A stretch of DNA of 64,000 nucleotides from NCBI RefSeq assembly GCF_026242045.1, contig NZ_JAPJDO010000006.1:62001-126000 (forward strand). Reading direction: 5' to 3'. A program made the position numbers and the translations under genes. Shown here in pieces: positions 1 through 9,079 of this stretch (the stretch's first letter is position 1; each line of letters begins with the position of its first letter). Source of the stretch: Mycobacterium pinniadriaticum (GTDB lineage: Bacteria; Actinomycetota; Actinomycetes; Mycobacteriales; Mycobacteriaceae). The notes beneath the pieces are model-generated. The model saw nothing but the letters and a program-made list of their open reading frames with translations, ran no database searches and was not told the origin of the DNA.

Positions 1-107
1 GCGCCGATGGCGACGACGGCGACCACTACCGCCGCGATCAGGACGGCGCGGGGTGGACCGTCCGGTGTGCGTTCCTCGGTGGCAGCGGGGGCAGGCTCAG
101 TCGGCAT
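1..107 (-). CDS. DUF3515-like membrane-anchored protein, N-terminal fragment
   Basis: Only the first 35 codons are in the window; the gene runs off the left edge. The reading frame starts at the ATG at 107 and encodes a short Pro/Ala/Glu-rich cytosolic head followed by a Val/Ala-rich hydrophobic segment from about residue 23, which looks like a signal anchor. Its start overlaps the end of the RAM-domain gene by 11 bases, so the two are probably cotranscribed. The DUF3515 (Rv2980-like) assignment rests on mycobacterial gene order next to thiL, not on the sequence itself, because the conserved part lies outside the window. Confidence 0.5.
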   Translation of the reverse strand, partial: MPTEPAPAATEERTPDGPPRAVLIAAVVVAVVAIG

Positions 108-333
108 CGGCGATGGGGCAGGTCAGGGTTCTGGTGATCCCCGCGATCTGCTGAATGCTGGGCACAATGGTGGCGGTGAGCTCGGCCTCGCTGGCCGAGC
201 CGATCCGCACGACCACGTCATAGGGTCCGGTGACGTATTCCGACAACAGCACACCGGGCAGTGCGGCGACCTGCTTGGCGACGACCTCGGCGCGGCCGAC
301 CTCGGTCTGGATCAGCATGTAGGCCTCCACCAC
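97..333 (-). CDS. stand-alone Lrp/AsnC ligand-binding (RAM) domain protein
   Basis: This 78-residue protein begins MVEAYMLIQTE and matches the effector-binding half of Lrp/AsnC regulators, without the DNA-binding helix-turn-helix. Stand-alone RAM proteins form beta-alpha-beta-beta-alpha-beta dimers that bind small ligands such as amino acids. The GPYDVVVRIG strand is the typical conserved core. It is divergent from thiL and overlaps the downstream DUF3515-like gene by 11 bases. Whether it partners a full Lrp regulator elsewhere cannot be told from this window. The family assignment is good; the ligand is unknown. Confidence 0.8.
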   Translation of the reverse strand: MVEAYMLIQTEVGRAEVVAKQVAALPGVLLSEYVTGPYDVVVRIGSASEAELTATIVPSIQQIAGITRTLTCPIADAD

Positions 334-469
334 CCGTCGTCTCCTCGTCTCGATGTTCGCCCGTGTGCGGCTGCCGCCCTAGACTGACGTGTCCCGGTAT
401 CGGCAGGGCCCAAACGTACCGCAGGTTGCCGCACCGATCAGCGTGTGCGACGGCAGGAGGGGAGGCACA

Positions 470-1426
470 GTGGCCGACGGTGGCGAACCCACCTTGCGCC
501 AGCTGGGCGAGTTTCCGATGATCGACCGGCTGGTGGCGAGTCGTCGTCAGCCCGTCGGGGTGTCGGTCGGACCCGGCGACGATGCGGCGGTGGTGGCCAC
601 CCCGGACGGCCGGGTTGTCGTCACCACCGACATGCTGGTGGAGGGCCGTCATTTCCGGCTGGACTGGTCGACTCCCCATGACGTCGGCCGAAAGGCCATC
701 GCGCAGAACGCCGCCGACATCGAGTCGATGGGCGCACGGTGTACCGCCTTGGTGGTGGCGTTCGGCGCTCCGCCGGACACCGCCGTGGCGCGGGTGCAGG
801 AACTGGCCGACGGGATGTGGCAGGAGGTCACGGGTTTTGGTGCCGGGATCGTCGGCGGTGACCTGGTCGCCAGCCCGCAGTGGGTGGTGTCGGTGACAGC
901 GCTGGGGGATCTGGATGGACGTGCGCCGGTGCTGCGCGCTGGCGCACGGGCCGGATCGGTGGTCGCCGTCGCCGGTGATCTCGGACGTTCGGCCGCCGGG
1001 CACCTGTTGTGGCACAAGGGGATCGAAGGATTCGACGCTCTGCGGCAGCGGCATCTGGTTCCCCGCCCACCCTACGGGCAGGGACTCGTGGCGGCCCAGG
1101 CCGGCGCCCAGGCCATGACCGACGTATCCGACGGGCTGCTCGCCGATCTCGGCCATATCGCCGAAGGATCCGGCGTGGCCATCGATCTCGCCGCTGATGC
1201 CCTGGAGCCCGACGTCGCGGCGGTCACCGCCGCGGCGACCGCCGCCGGCACCGAACCGCTGTCGCTGGTGCTCTCCGGTGGTGAAGATCACGCGCTCGTC
1301 GCGTGTTTTCCCGATGACGTCCCCTCGGGTTGGCGGGTGATCGGCTCCGTGGTCGGCGGCGCGCCCGCGGTCCGGGTGGACGGGCGGGCCTGGGCCGGCT
1401 CGGCGGGTTGGCAGTCCTTCGACTGA
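470..1426 (+). CDS. thiL: thiamine-monophosphate kinase
   Basis: ThiL phosphorylates thiamine monophosphate to thiamine pyrophosphate with ATP, the last step of thiamine cofactor synthesis in the cytosol. The 318-residue product has the AIR-synthase/ThiL fold landmarks: GDDAAVV near residue 40, [11 protein letters not shown] near 55, [18 protein letters not shown] in the middle, and SGGEDHAL near the C-terminus. I chose the GTG at 470 because AGGAGGGGAGG lies just upstream; an open frame extends further 5' without a ribosome site. A -10-like TAGACT lies at 380-385. No THI-box riboswitch was seen upstream. ung starts 23 bases downstream. Confidence 0.95.
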   Translation: MADGGEPTLRQLGEFPMIDRLVASRRQPVGVSVGPGDDAAVVATPDGRVVVTTDMLVEGRHFRLDWSTPHDVGRKAIAQNAADIESMGARCTALVVAFGAPPDTAVARVQELADGMWQEVTGFGAGIVGGDLVASPQWVVSVTALGDLDGRAPVLRAGARAGSVVAVAGDLGRSAAGHLLWHKGIEGFDALRQRHLVPRPPYGQGLVAAQAGAQAMTDVSDGLLADLGHIAEGSGVAIDLAADALEPDVAAVTAAATAAGTEPLSLVLSGGEDHALVACFPDDVPSGWRVIGSVVGGAPAVRVDGRAWAGSAGWQSFD

Positions 1427-1449
1427 CGTCCTCCGTTAGGTTGACCTTC

Positions 1450-2175
1450 GTGACAACCACCGCCCGGCCGCTGAGCGAACTCGTCGACGACGGCTGGGCG
1501 CAGGCGCTGTCCCCGGTCGGCGAGCAGGTCGCGCAGATGGGCCAGTTCCTGCGGGCCGAGATCGCCGCCGGCCGGCGTTATCTGCCCGCCGGGCCGAACG
1601 TACTGCGCGCCTTCACCTTCCCCTTCTCCGAGGTGCGGGTGCTGATCGTCGGCCAGGATCCATACCCGACGCCGGGGCATGCGGTGGGCCTGAGTTTCTC
1701 GGTCGCTCCGGACGTGCGACCGTTACCGCGCAGCCTGGCCAACATCTTCACCGAGTACAGCGCCGATCTCGGATATCCGCAGCCGTCCAACGGTGATCTC
1801 ACACCGTGGTCGCAGCGCGGGGTCATGCTGCTGAACAGGGTGCTGACCGTGCGGCCGGGCAATCCGGCGTCGCACCGGGGCAAGGGGTGGGAAGCGGTCA
1901 CCGAATGCGCCATCCGCGCGCTGGTCGCGCGGGATCAGCCGATGGTGGCGATCCTGTGGGGCCGTGATGCGTCGACGCTCAAGCCGATGCTGGACGGGAG
2001 CGGCGGGCAGGAGCGAAGCGACCCGGGGGGAGGCAGTCGCTGCGTGGCGATCGAGTCGCCGCACCCCTCGCCGCTTTCGGCGTCTCGGGGATTCTTCGGC
2101 TCACGCCCGTTCAGTCGGGCCAACGAACTGCTGACCGGGATGGGCGCAGAGCCGATCGACTGGCGTCTGCCCTAG
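1450..2175 (+). CDS. ung: uracil-DNA glycosylase, family 1
   Basis: Ung removes uracil from DNA at the start of base-excision repair. The GQDPYP water-activating motif, the SLANIF region and the HPSPLSA substrate loop are all present. I chose the GTG at 1450 so that the protein begins [12 protein letters not shown], matching the mycobacterial N-terminus as I remember it. At 241 residues it is about 14 longer than the M. tuberculosis enzyme. The extra residues fall between KPML and [11 protein letters not shown], are Gly/Ser/Arg-rich, and coincide with a short interspersed repeat (2001-2030). The active-site motifs on either side are intact, so the enzyme is probably functional. Its TAG stop overlaps that of the converging tetR gene. 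Confidence 0.95.
   Translation: MTTTARPLSELVDDGWAQALSPVGEQVAQMGQFLRAEIAAGRRYLPAGPNVLRAFTFPFSEVRVLIVGQDPYPTPGHAVGLSFSVAPDVRPLPRSLANIFTEYSADLGYPQPSNGDLTPWSQRGVMLLNRVLTVRPGNPASHRGKGWEAVTECAIRALVARDQPMVAILWGRDASTLKPMLDGSGGQERSDPGGGSRCVAIESPHPSPLSASRGFFGSRPFSRANELLTGMGAEPIDWRLP
2001..2030. repeat. short interspersed GC-rich repeat, copy 1 (inside ung)
   Basis: The core GGAGCGAAGCGACC with G-rich flanks recurs at 12547-12576. Over the first 28 bases, 26 match. This copy is inside ung, in frame, and accounts for its extra [14 protein letters not shown] stretch. Two copies over 10 kb and an insertion that respects the reading frame suggest a dispersed short element. Confidence 0.6.
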
Positions 2176-2789
2176 TCAGCAGCGTCGCCCAGACGGGCGG
2201 GTACGCCGGACGGGCCGCCAAGGTGGGCACTGACCGTTGGAGTGAGTCGTTCGATGAGTCCATCCATCGGCTCTGACGCGATCGGCTCGATTTTGAGGAT
2301 GTAGCGCAGGAGTGCGACGCCGAGGAGCTGAGCTATGGCCAGGTCGATCCGCAATGTGGCGTCGGGGTGGGCGAGCGGTTCGGCGAGCTGAGGGTAGAGA
2401 TGGCCGGCGATGAACTGCCGGACCAGCGTGGCGGATTCCTCGTGGGTGGTAGCGCCACGCAGGATCGCCAGTAGGGGTGTCCGGGTGTCGGGTTGCTCCC
2501 ACATCGTGAGGAACATCAGGGTCAGCCTGGCCGCGATCTCGTCGGGGCCGCCACCGGTGATGTACGCGCCGAGCTGTGCAGGTTCGAAAGGCCATCCCAT
2601 CGTGGCTCGGAACAGACCGGCCTTGTTGCCGAAATAGTGCCGGACCAGCGCCGGATCCACCTGGGCAGCGGACGCGATGTCCCGGATCGAAGTCTTGTCG
2701 TAGCCGCCCTCGGCGAACAAGCGACGTGCGGTGACCACGAGCGTGTTCCGGGTATCGGGATTGCCCGGGCGTCGTCCCATCGGTGGCAT
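2172..2789 (-). CDS. TetR/AcrR-family transcriptional regulator
   Basis: The 205-residue protein carries an N-terminal TetR helix-turn-helix (about residues 12-58, with [19 protein letters not shown] and [12 protein letters not shown]) and a C-terminal all-helical ligand-binding domain with a TetR_C-like layout. It is divergent from a deazaflavin-dependent reductase gene; the 86-base intergenic region contains an inverted repeat and overlapping promoter-like boxes, so it probably represses that gene and itself. The start could be the ATG at 2789 or at 2780; both are compatible. Its TAG stop shares the palindrome CTAG with the ung stop. The ligand is unknown. Confidence 0.9.
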   Translation of the reverse strand: MPPMGRRPGNPDTRNTLVVTARRLFAEGGYDKTSIRDIASAAQVDPALVRHYFGNKAGLFRATMGWPFEPAQLGAYITGGGPDEIAARLTLMFLTMWEQPDTRTPLLAILRGATTHEESATLVRQFIAGHLYPQLAEPLAHPDATLRIDLAIAQLLGVALLRYILKIEPIASEPMDGLIERLTPTVSAHLGGPSGVPARLGDAAD

Positions 2790-2809
2790 AAGTCCAGAAT
2801 TCTACAGTC

Positions 2810-2858
2810 GTTGACTTATCTCGGTGCGCGGCGCTAGCCTGAACCGAAGAAAGTCAAC
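2810..2858. promoter_or_regulatory. divergent promoter/operator region between tetR and the reductase gene
   Basis: GTTGACTT (2810-2817) and AAGTCAAC (2851-2858) are perfect inverted repeats about four helical turns apart. Each contains a -35-like TTGACT pointing inward. The plus-strand pair TTGACT (2811-2816) and TAGCCT (2835-2840) is spaced by 18 bases. A minus-strand TAG box shares the same central CTAG. The arrangement suits coordinated control by the adjacent TetR protein; this is inference. Confidence 0.5.
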
Positions 2859-2875
2859 AGGTGAGGAGTTATGCG

Positions 2876-3268
2876 ATGCCAGCTCCACGATGGGTCGCCA
2901 AGTTCAACAAGGCTGCGCTCAACAAGGTCACCAGGTTCGTGGCTCCGTGGGCCCCTGGGTGGGCCGTCGTCATCCATCGGGGTCGCAAGTCGGGTCGGGT
3001 CTTCCGAACTCCGTTGTGGGCGTTTCGCCGCGGCGACGGCTACGTCATCGCGCTGACCTACGGTCCGAGCACGGACTGGGTGCGTAATGTCATCGCGGCC
3101 GGCGGCTGCCAAATTCAAAGCCGGGGGCGCCACTACGAACTGGTCAACCCGCAGGTCTACCGTGACGACAGCGCCGAGGACATGCCGGCGTTCATTCGGT
3201 TCATGCTGACCCGGGTGATCAAGGCTCCCGAGTTTTTGCGGCTTGACATCGCCTCGGCGGCGGCATGA
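2876..3268 (+). CDS. nitroreductase-family deazaflavin (F420)-dependent oxidoreductase
   Basis: A 130-residue split-barrel protein of the Ddn/DUF385 type, common in mycobacteria, that uses reduced F420 to reduce quinones or nitro compounds. Visible family motifs are the GRKSGRVFRTPL cofactor-binding segment near residues 41-52 and YGPSTDWVRN near 65-75. I chose the ATG at 2876 because GAGGAG lies seven bases upstream; a GTG at 2861 would overlap that ribosome site. It is divergent from the TetR gene and probably controlled by it. The physiological substrate cannot be inferred. Confidence 0.85.
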   Translation: MPAPRWVAKFNKAALNKVTRFVAPWAPGWAVVIHRGRKSGRVFRTPLWAFRRGDGYVIALTYGPSTDWVRNVIAAGGCQIQSRGRHYELVNPQVYRDDSAEDMPAFIRFMLTRVIKAPEFLRLDIASAAA

Positions 3269-3487
3269 AAACCATTGGAAAATAGGGGATTAGACTCTCG
3301 CCATTGTGGATGCCCGGCTACTCGTGCGTCACCCTTCCGGGATATGACGTGTCGGGCGATGGCCGACAACAACACACGACCACGGCACGCGGATGGCGCG
3401 GCTCGGTGCCTGCCTGCTCGAAAGGTGCTTTGACCTGAACCGGAGCGATTCCGGCCGTCAAACGTCGGTGTAGGCGCCGAAGAAGAA

Positions 3488-3682
3488 CTAGCCGCGCGAG
3501 ACCTTGCCGGCCTTCAGGCAGGACGTGCACACGTTGACGCGCTGCTTGTTGCCGCCGGGACGGGTCACGGCGTGCACAGTCTGGATGTTCGGGTTCCACC
3601 GACGGCTGGTCCGGCGATGGGAATGCGACACCGACTTGCCGAAGCCGGGGCCCTTTCCGCAGACGTCGCACACGGCAGCCAT
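3488..3682 (-). CDS. rpmB: 50S ribosomal protein L28, zinc-binding (C+) type
   Basis: The 64-residue protein begins [20 protein letters not shown] and has a later CTSC pair, so it carries the two CxxC knuckles of the zinc-containing L28 paralogue. Many mycobacteria have both zinc and non-zinc L28, the latter under Zur control. No obvious Zur box was seen upstream. The ATG at 3682 is preceded by GAGGAG on the minus strand. It is divergent from the fakA-like gene; the 267 bases between (3683-3949) hold both promoters but no clear further feature. The 219 bases downstream (3269-3487) show nothing recognisable. Confidence 0.95.
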   Translation of the reverse strand: MAAVCDVCGKGPGFGKSVSHSHRRTSRRWNPNIQTVHAVTRPGGNKQRVNVCTSCLKAGKVSRG

Positions 3683-3949
3683 GTAGAACTCCTCTAGATC
3701 AGTAGTCAGGTGGGGGCCAACGACCGCCGCGACGGGTGACCCGACAACCTGACTAGGATAGCCGTCCGGTGAACCGAACGCCAAAATGCGCCGGAACGCC
3801 GCCCACGTGAATCCCCGTAGGGCCCTCTGAGCTGCGGCGATCCTAACTCCACACCCTGGCGGGCGGCAGCGACGTCGAACTGTCGGGTGGACTGGATAGG
3901 CTGGCGCGATCAAGCCGTGTGGTGTGTCAGGGATCGCGAGGAGGTGCCG

Positions 3950-5599
3950 ATGCCGGACCGGCGGCTGGACGCATCGGCCCTGCGCGATTGGGCTCACACC
4001 GCCGTCGGCGATCTGATCACCCACACCGACGAGATCAACCGGCTCAACGTGTTCCCGGTCGCCGATTCCGACACCGGAACGAACCTGCTGTTCACCATGC
4101 GTTCGGCGCTGGCCGCGGCGAAGGCGGCCGGTTCGGGTGACGTCAGCCAGATGGCGGCGGCGCTGTCCGAGGGAGCGCTGCACGGCGCCCGCGGCAATTC
4201 CGGGGTGATCCTGTCGCAGATCCTGCGCGGACTGGCCGACGTGACGGCGTCGGCTGCCGAGGACACCGACGGTGCGCTCGCCGACATCGACGCGGTCCTG
4301 CTGGGTGCGGCCCTGCGGCACGCCGTCGGGCTGGTGGTGTCGTCGATGGGCGGTGAGCTGGTCGCCGGCACGATCGTCTCGGTATTGCAAGCGGTTGCCG
4401 AAGCGATTCAGCACTGGGCCGCCGAGGGTGCCGAGCTGGCCGAGGCGCTGGCGGCCGGCGGCGACGCGGCGGTCGTGGCGCTGGAGCGCACGCCCGAGCA
4501 GCTGGATGTGCTGGCCGAGGCGGGTGTGGTCGACGCCGGGGGGCGCGGACTGCTGGTCCTGGTGGACGCGCTGATCGCCACCGTCACCGGGCACGCGCCG
4601 CATCGTCACGCCTATGAGCCGGGGCCGCCGCGGACTGACAGCGCCGCCGCCGAAGCGGCTCCGCCACAGTTCGAGGTGATGTATCTACTCGCCGGCTGCG
4701 GCACGGCCGCGCTGGGCCCGCTGCGCGAGCGGTTGGAGCAGCTCGGCGAGTCGGTGGCGATCGCCGCGTCGGCGGCTGGGGCAGACCGTCTCTCGGTGCA
4801 CGTCCACACCGATGACGCCGGTGCCGCGGTGGAAGCCGGGCTGGCCGTCGGTGTGGTCAGCCGCATCCAGATCTCGGTGCTGAGTGCCGGCTCGGCCCGG
4901 GTCTCACCGGGCAGCTGGAGTCGAGAACGCGCGGTGCTGGCCGTCGTCGACGGTGACGGTGCCGCTGAGCTCTTCGAGCAGGAGGGCGCCTGCATACTGC
5001 GTCCGGATGCCGCGCTCGCCGACCCGGTCAACGCTGTCACCGCCCGCGAGTTGCTGCGCGCCCTCGTCGACACCGGGGCCGCCCAGGTGATGGTGCTGCC
5101 CAACGGCTACGTGGCGGCCGAGGAGCTGGTCGCAGGCTGCACGGCCGGAATCGGCTGGGGCGTCGACGTCGTCGCCCTGCCCACCGGGTCGATGGTGCAG
5201 GGACTCGCCGCGCTCGCCGTCCACGACGAGGGCAGGCAGGCCGTCGACGACGGATTCACGATGGCCAGGGCGGCCGCCGCGGCCCGGCACGGCTCGGTGC
5301 GCACCGCCACCGAGCAGGCGCTCACCTGGGCCGGGGCCTGCGAACCCGGTGATGGCCTGGGCCTCGCCGGTGACGAGGTCGTGGTCGTTGCCGACGATGT
5401 GGCCGGTGCGGCGAGCGGGCTGATCGACCTGCTGCTGGTGGCCGGGGGTGAGCTGGTGACGGTGCTGACCGGCCGGGGAGCCGACCCCGCGGTCGCCGAG
5501 GTGCTCGCCGAGCACGTGCACCGCCGCCACCCCGGTATCGAATTCGCGACGTATCCGACCGGCCATCGCGGCGACGCACTGCTGATCGGGGTGGAGTAG
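3950..5599 (+). CDS. FakA/YloV-like DAK-phosphatase (DhaL) domain protein
   Basis: A 549-residue protein with an N-terminal DhaL kinase domain (about residues 8-200; [14 protein letters not shown] supplies the Mg-ATP-binding aspartates, and [13 protein letters not shown] is the second conserved loop) and a long C-terminal fatty-acid-kinase-like region. In Firmicutes FakA phosphorylates FakB-bound fatty acids. The mycobacterial homologue (Rv2974c) is placed here by synteny and its substrate is not established. The ATG at 3950 has GAGGAGGTG upstream. recG begins two bases after its stop, so they form an operon; pairing of this family with recG is widespread in bacteria. Confidence 0.85.
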   Translation: MPDRRLDASALRDWAHTAVGDLITHTDEINRLNVFPVADSDTGTNLLFTMRSALAAAKAAGSGDVSQMAAALSEGALHGARGNSGVILSQILRGLADVTASAAEDTDGALADIDAVLLGAALRHAVGLVVSSMGGELVAGTIVSVLQAVAEAIQHWAAEGAELAEALAAGGDAAVVALERTPEQLDVLAEAGVVDAGGRGLLVLVDALIATVTGHAPHRHAYEPGPPRTDSAAAEAAPPQFEVMYLLAGCGTAALGPLRERLEQLGESVAIAASAAGADRLSVHVHTDDAGAAVEAGLAVGVVSRIQISVLSAGSARVSPGSWSRERAVLAVVDGDGAAELFEQEGACILRPDAALADPVNAVTARELLRALVDTGAAQVMVLPNGYVAAEELVAGCTAGIGWGVDVVALPTGSMVQGLAALAVHDEGRQAVDDGFTMARAAAAARHGSVRTATEQALTWAGACEPGDGLGLAGDEVVVVADDVAGAASGLIDLLLVAGGELVTVLTGRGADPAVAEVLAEHVHRRHPGIEFATYPTGHRGDALLIGVE

Positions 5600-5601
5600 T
5601 C

Positions 5602-7818
5602 GTGGTCGGCCTCACCGATCGGTTGGACGGGATCGTAGGCGGCAAGGCCGCCGGGCTGCTCGACGATGTGTTCGGCATCCGCACCGTCGACGATCTGCTG
5701 CGGCACTACCCCCGCAAGTACATCCACGGCATGTCGGTCTGGGGAGAGGACGAGGTGCCGCCGGAGGAAGGTGAGCACATCACCCTGGTCGGTGAGATCG
5801 ACAAGGCCGAGGTGCGCTGGACCAATCGTCAACCCAAGCGCGAATACCTGGTGATCACCCTGGGCTCGGGCCGGCGGAAGGTCACTGCGACGTTCTTCAA
5901 CGCCAAGTGGCTCAAGAAGGAATTGATCGAGGGTGTGCGGCTGATGCTGTCCGGGGAGGTGGGCTTCTTCAAGGGCACTATGCAGCTGACTCATCCGGAT
6001 TTCCTGGCCCTGAATTCGCCGAGGGGGCGGGTGTTCGGCAGCAAGTCGCTCAAGACGATCGCCGACACCTCGACGTCGCAGGGCGGTGAGCTGTCGATGG
6101 CGGCCTTCGAGCGCGACTTCTTCCCGATCTATCCGGCCAGTTCCAAGCTGCAGAGCTGGGACATCTACGCGTGCGTGCAGCAGGTGCTGGCTGTGCTCGA
6201 TCCGATCGCGGATCCATTGCCGAAAACCGTTGTGGATCAACGTGGTCTGATATCCGAGGACGCCGCGTTACGCGCGATCCACGTCGCCGAAAGGGAGCCG
6301 GAACGGGAAGCTGCCCGCGAGCGGCTGAGGTTCGACGAGGCCGTCGGGATGCAGTGGGCGCTGGCCCAGCGTCGGCACGGGGAGCTCGGCGAATCCGGGC
6401 CGCCCGCGCCGCATCGTGACGACGGGCTGGCTGCGGCGTTGCTGCACCGGTTGCCGTTCGAACTGACGGCGGGACAGCGCGAGGTGCTCGATGTCGTCAC
6501 CGCCGAGTTGGCCGCGACCAAACCGATGAACCGGCTGTTGCAGGGTGAGGTCGGCTCCGGCAAGACGATCGTGTCGGTGCTTGCCATGTTGCAGATGGTC
6601 GACGCCGGCTACCAATGCGCGCTGCTGGCTCCGACGGAAGTCCTCGCCGCCCAACACGCCCAGTCGATCCGTGATGTTCTCGGGCCGCTGGCGATGGCCG
6701 GCCAGCTCGGCGGTGAGGACGGTGCGACCCGGGTCGCCCTGTTGACCGGCTCGATGTCGGCGGCCCAGAAACGTCAGGTCCGCGACGAGGTGGCCACGGG
6801 CGAGGCGGGCATCGTCATCGGAACACATGCCCTGCTGCAAGATGCGGTCGAGTTCCAGCGACTGGGCTTCGTCGTCGTCGACGAGCAGCACCGGTTCGGC
6901 GTGGAACAGCGAGACCGATTGCGCGCCAAGGCTCCTGACGGTTTGACGCCGCATCTGCTGGTGATGACGGCGACGCCGATCCCGCGCACGGTAGCGTTGA
7001 CGGTATACGGCGACTTGGAAACCTCGACGATGCGCGAACTTCCGCGCGGGCGCCAGCCGATCACCACGAACACCATCTTCATCAAGGACAAGCCGCAATG
7101 GCTGGCCCGGGCGTGGCAACGGATCATCGAGGAGGTCGGCGAGGGCCGGCAGGCCTACGTCGTCGCGTCCCGTATCGACGAGGACGACAAGACCGGTGCG
7201 GCGCAGGACGGCCCGCCCGCCGAGACCGTCCTCACGTTGTTCAAACACCTGGGTCACGGGCCGCTGGCCGGGCTGCGGCTGGGCCTGATGCACGGACGGC
7301 TGCCCGCCGACGAGAAGGACGCGGTGATGGCCGCGTTCCGGGCCGGTGACATCGACGTCCTGGTGTGCACCACCGTCATCGAGGTCGGTGTGGATGTGCC
7401 CAACGCGACGGTGATGGTGGTGATGGACGCTGACCGGTTCGGCATCAGCCAGCTGCACCAGCTGCGCGGGCGGATCGGGCGCGGCTCGCACGCCAGCCTC
7501 TGCCTGCTGGCAACCAAGTTTCCGGCCGGCTCCCGAGCGGGCGAGCGGTTGACCGCCGTGGCCGGAACCCTGGATGGCTTCGCACTCGCGGATCTGGATC
7601 TGCAGGAGCGCCGCGAGGGAGATGTGCTGGGGCTCAACCAGTCCGGCCGGCCGATCACCTTGCGATTCCTGTCACTGGCCGAACACCTCGACGTCATCGT
7701 GGACGCGCGGGACGTAGCCCAGTCGATGTACGCCGCCGACCCCGACAACGCAGGGATGGGGGTTCTGGCCGGGCAGTTCACCGGCGGTGACCGGATCGAC
7801 TACCTGGACAAGGCATGA
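5602..7818 (+). CDS. recG: ATP-dependent DNA helicase RecG
   Basis: RecG regresses stalled replication forks and branch-migrates Holliday junctions. The 738-residue protein has the N-terminal wedge/OB domain (about residues 1-270), a Walker A GEVGSGKT near residue 315, a DEQH box near 427 followed by RFGVEQR, motif III TATPIPRT, and the C-terminal helicase lobe with motif VI QLRGRIGRG. The start is the GTG at 5602, two bases after the fakA-like stop. The last four bases (ATGA) overlap the start of the HNH-nuclease gene, giving translational coupling. Confidence 0.97.
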   Translation: MVGLTDRLDGIVGGKAAGLLDDVFGIRTVDDLLRHYPRKYIHGMSVWGEDEVPPEEGEHITLVGEIDKAEVRWTNRQPKREYLVITLGSGRRKVTATFFNAKWLKKELIEGVRLMLSGEVGFFKGTMQLTHPDFLALNSPRGRVFGSKSLKTIADTSTSQGGELSMAAFERDFFPIYPASSKLQSWDIYACVQQVLAVLDPIADPLPKTVVDQRGLISEDAALRAIHVAEREPEREAARERLRFDEAVGMQWALAQRRHGELGESGPPAPHRDDGLAAALLHRLPFELTAGQREVLDVVTAELAATKPMNRLLQGEVGSGKTIVSVLAMLQMVDAGYQCALLAPTEVLAAQHAQSIRDVLGPLAMAGQLGGEDGATRVALLTGSMSAAQKRQVRDEVATGEAGIVIGTHALLQDAVEFQRLGFVVVDEQHRFGVEQRDRLRAKAPDGLTPHLLVMTATPIPRTVALTVYGDLETSTMRELPRGRQPITTNTIFIKDKPQWLARAWQRIIEEVGEGRQAYVVASRIDEDDKTGAAQDGPPAETVLTLFKHLGHGPLAGLRLGLMHGRLPADEKDAVMAAFRAGDIDVLVCTTVIEVGVDVPNATVMVVMDADRFGISQLHQLRGRIGRGSHASLCLLATKFPAGSRAGERLTAVAGTLDGFALADLDLQERREGDVLGLNQSGRPITLRFLSLAEHLDVIVDARDVAQSMYAADPDNAGMGVLAGQFTGGDRIDYLDKA

Positions 7819-8522
7819 GGCGCCGCCCGCTGATCTGGCTGACGGTGATCGCCGCGTTGTCGGTACTGACGGCGGTGCAGGTGATGTCCTCGTCCGGTGA
7901 ACCGGATCGGATGGTCGCGCGCGCCGATGTGCCGACGGTGGCGCCGGGAACCGATGTGCTCGACGGCGTCGTGATCGTCCCGGAGCGGCCGCGCGGCTAC
8001 GACTACCGGCGCGCGGCATTCGGGGATGCCTGGGACGACGACAATTCCGCTCCCGGTGGACACAACGGGTGTGACACCCGAAACGACATCCTCGACCGAG
8101 ATCTCGTCGACAAGACCTACGTCTCGATCACGCGGTGTCCACGGGCGGTGGCCACCGGCGTGCTGCACGATCCCTACACCAGTGCCACGATTCCATTCAC
8201 CCGCGGTGCGCAGGTGGGAGCCGCGGTGCAGATCGACCACCTGGTACCGCTGGCCTATGCGTGGGACATGGGTGCGCGAAACTGGCCGGACGACTTACGG
8301 ATTCGGTTCGCCAACGACCCGGCCAACCTGTTGGCGGTGGCCGGTCGGGTGAACCAGGACAAGGGCGACCAACAGCCGGGTGCCTGGATGCCGCCCAATC
8401 ACGCGTTCTGGTGCCAGTACGCGGTGCAGTTCATCGCGGTGCTGCGGGGTTACTCCCTGCCGGTGGATCAGGCGTCGGCCGACGAGCTGCGTGAGGCGGC
8501 GGGCACCTGCCCGAAGAGTTGA
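7815..8522 (+). CDS. secreted or membrane-anchored HNH endonuclease-like protein (DUF1524 type)
   Basis: The 235-residue product begins with a positively charged, hydrophobic signal peptide or anchor (residues 1-25). The C-terminal half carries an HNH/GmrSD-type nuclease core: IDHLVPLAYAW supplies the catalytic DH, NDPANLLAV the central Asn, and NQDKGDQ the last motif. It overlaps the recG stop by ATGA. The orthologue Rv2972c is annotated, as I recall, only as a possible exported protein. Export suggests action on extracellular DNA or in DNA uptake; this is inference. Six cysteines in the mature part would suit an oxidised, extracytoplasmic protein. Confidence 0.8.
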   Translation: MRRRPLIWLTVIAALSVLTAVQVMSSSGEPDRMVARADVPTVAPGTDVLDGVVIVPERPRGYDYRRAAFGDAWDDDNSAPGGHNGCDTRNDILDRDLVDKTYVSITRCPRAVATGVLHDPYTSATIPFTRGAQVGAAVQIDHLVPLAYAWDMGARNWPDDLRIRFANDPANLLAVAGRVNQDKGDQQPGAWMPPNHAFWCQYAVQFIAVLRGYSLPVDQASADELREAAGTCPKS

Positions 8523-8594
8523 CCTTCGCAACGCAACGCCGCAGGTCAAAAATCCGCACGAAATCGTGTATTCAAGGCCACACGGTTTAAATGC

Positions 8595-8607
8595 GCATCT
8601 GAGATGC
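8595..8607. promoter_or_regulatory. palindromic operator upstream of nsrR-hmp
   Basis: GCATCTGAGATGC is a perfect palindrome around one central base, embedded in an AT-rich stretch. It lies directly upstream of a -10-like TAAACT (8612-8617) and 23 bases before the nsrR start. Position and ATGCATCT-like half-sites match the general form of NsrR/Rrf2 operators, so autoregulation in response to nitric oxide is likely. Confidence 0.65.
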
Positions 8608-8629
8608 GGAATAAACTAGCGTCGCATTC

Positions 8630-9079
8630 ATGCAGCTCACCCGCTTCACCGATCTGGGACTTCGGGCCGTCATGCTGCTCGCCACCGGTCACGCCGAGGA
8701 GCAGCGGATCACCACCAGAACGGTCGCGGCCGCCGCCGGCGCATCGGAGAACCACGTCGCCAAGGCGGTTTCGCGACTGGCCGAGCTGGGGTTGGTGGAG
8801 TCCCGGCGCGGCCGTTCCGGGGGCCTGGAACTCACCGCTGCCGGTCGGGACGCGTCGCTGGGCTGGCTCGTGCGCCGTCTCGAAGGCGATCGCGAAGTCG
8901 TCGACTGCACCGGGCAGCCCGCCTGCCCGTTGATCGCCGGCTGCCGGCTGCGGCGGGTACTCGCCGACGCCAAGGAAGCGTTCTACGCCGAACTAGATCG
9001 CTACACGATCGCCGATCTCGCCGGGAGTCAGATGCTGCCGGTCGTTCTGCAACTCACAACGGAAGGAAAAATCAGATGA
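8630..9079 (+). CDS. nsrR: Rrf2-family nitric-oxide-sensing repressor NsrR
   Basis: A 149-residue Rrf2 winged-helix protein. The N-terminal part begins MQLTRFTDLGLRAVMLLA, and a recognition helix lies around residues 28-50. The three cluster cysteines are C93, C99 and C105, with the C-x5-C-x5-C spacing typical of NsrR. NsrR loses repression when NO attacks its Fe-S cluster. The gene overlaps hmp by ATGA and has a palindromic operator 23 bases upstream. The pair lies between the HNH-nuclease and aldo/keto reductase genes, whose M. tuberculosis homologues are adjacent, so it looks like an insertion relative to that genome. Confidence 0.93.
   Translation: MQLTRFTDLGLRAVMLLATGHAEEQRITTRTVAAAAGASENHVAKAVSRLAELGLVESRRGRSGGLELTAAGRDASLGWLVRRLEGDREVVDCTGQPACPLIAGCRLRRVLADAKEAFYAELDRYTIADLAGSQMLPVVLQLTTEGKIR

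Noticed and set aside
334..469. Possible thiamine riboswitch before thiL
   Set aside because: The THI-box core sequences are absent and the leader is short.
3488..4609. rpmB frame extended to 373 codons
   Set aside because: Only the last 64 codons are L28; the rest is antisense to the fakA-like gene.
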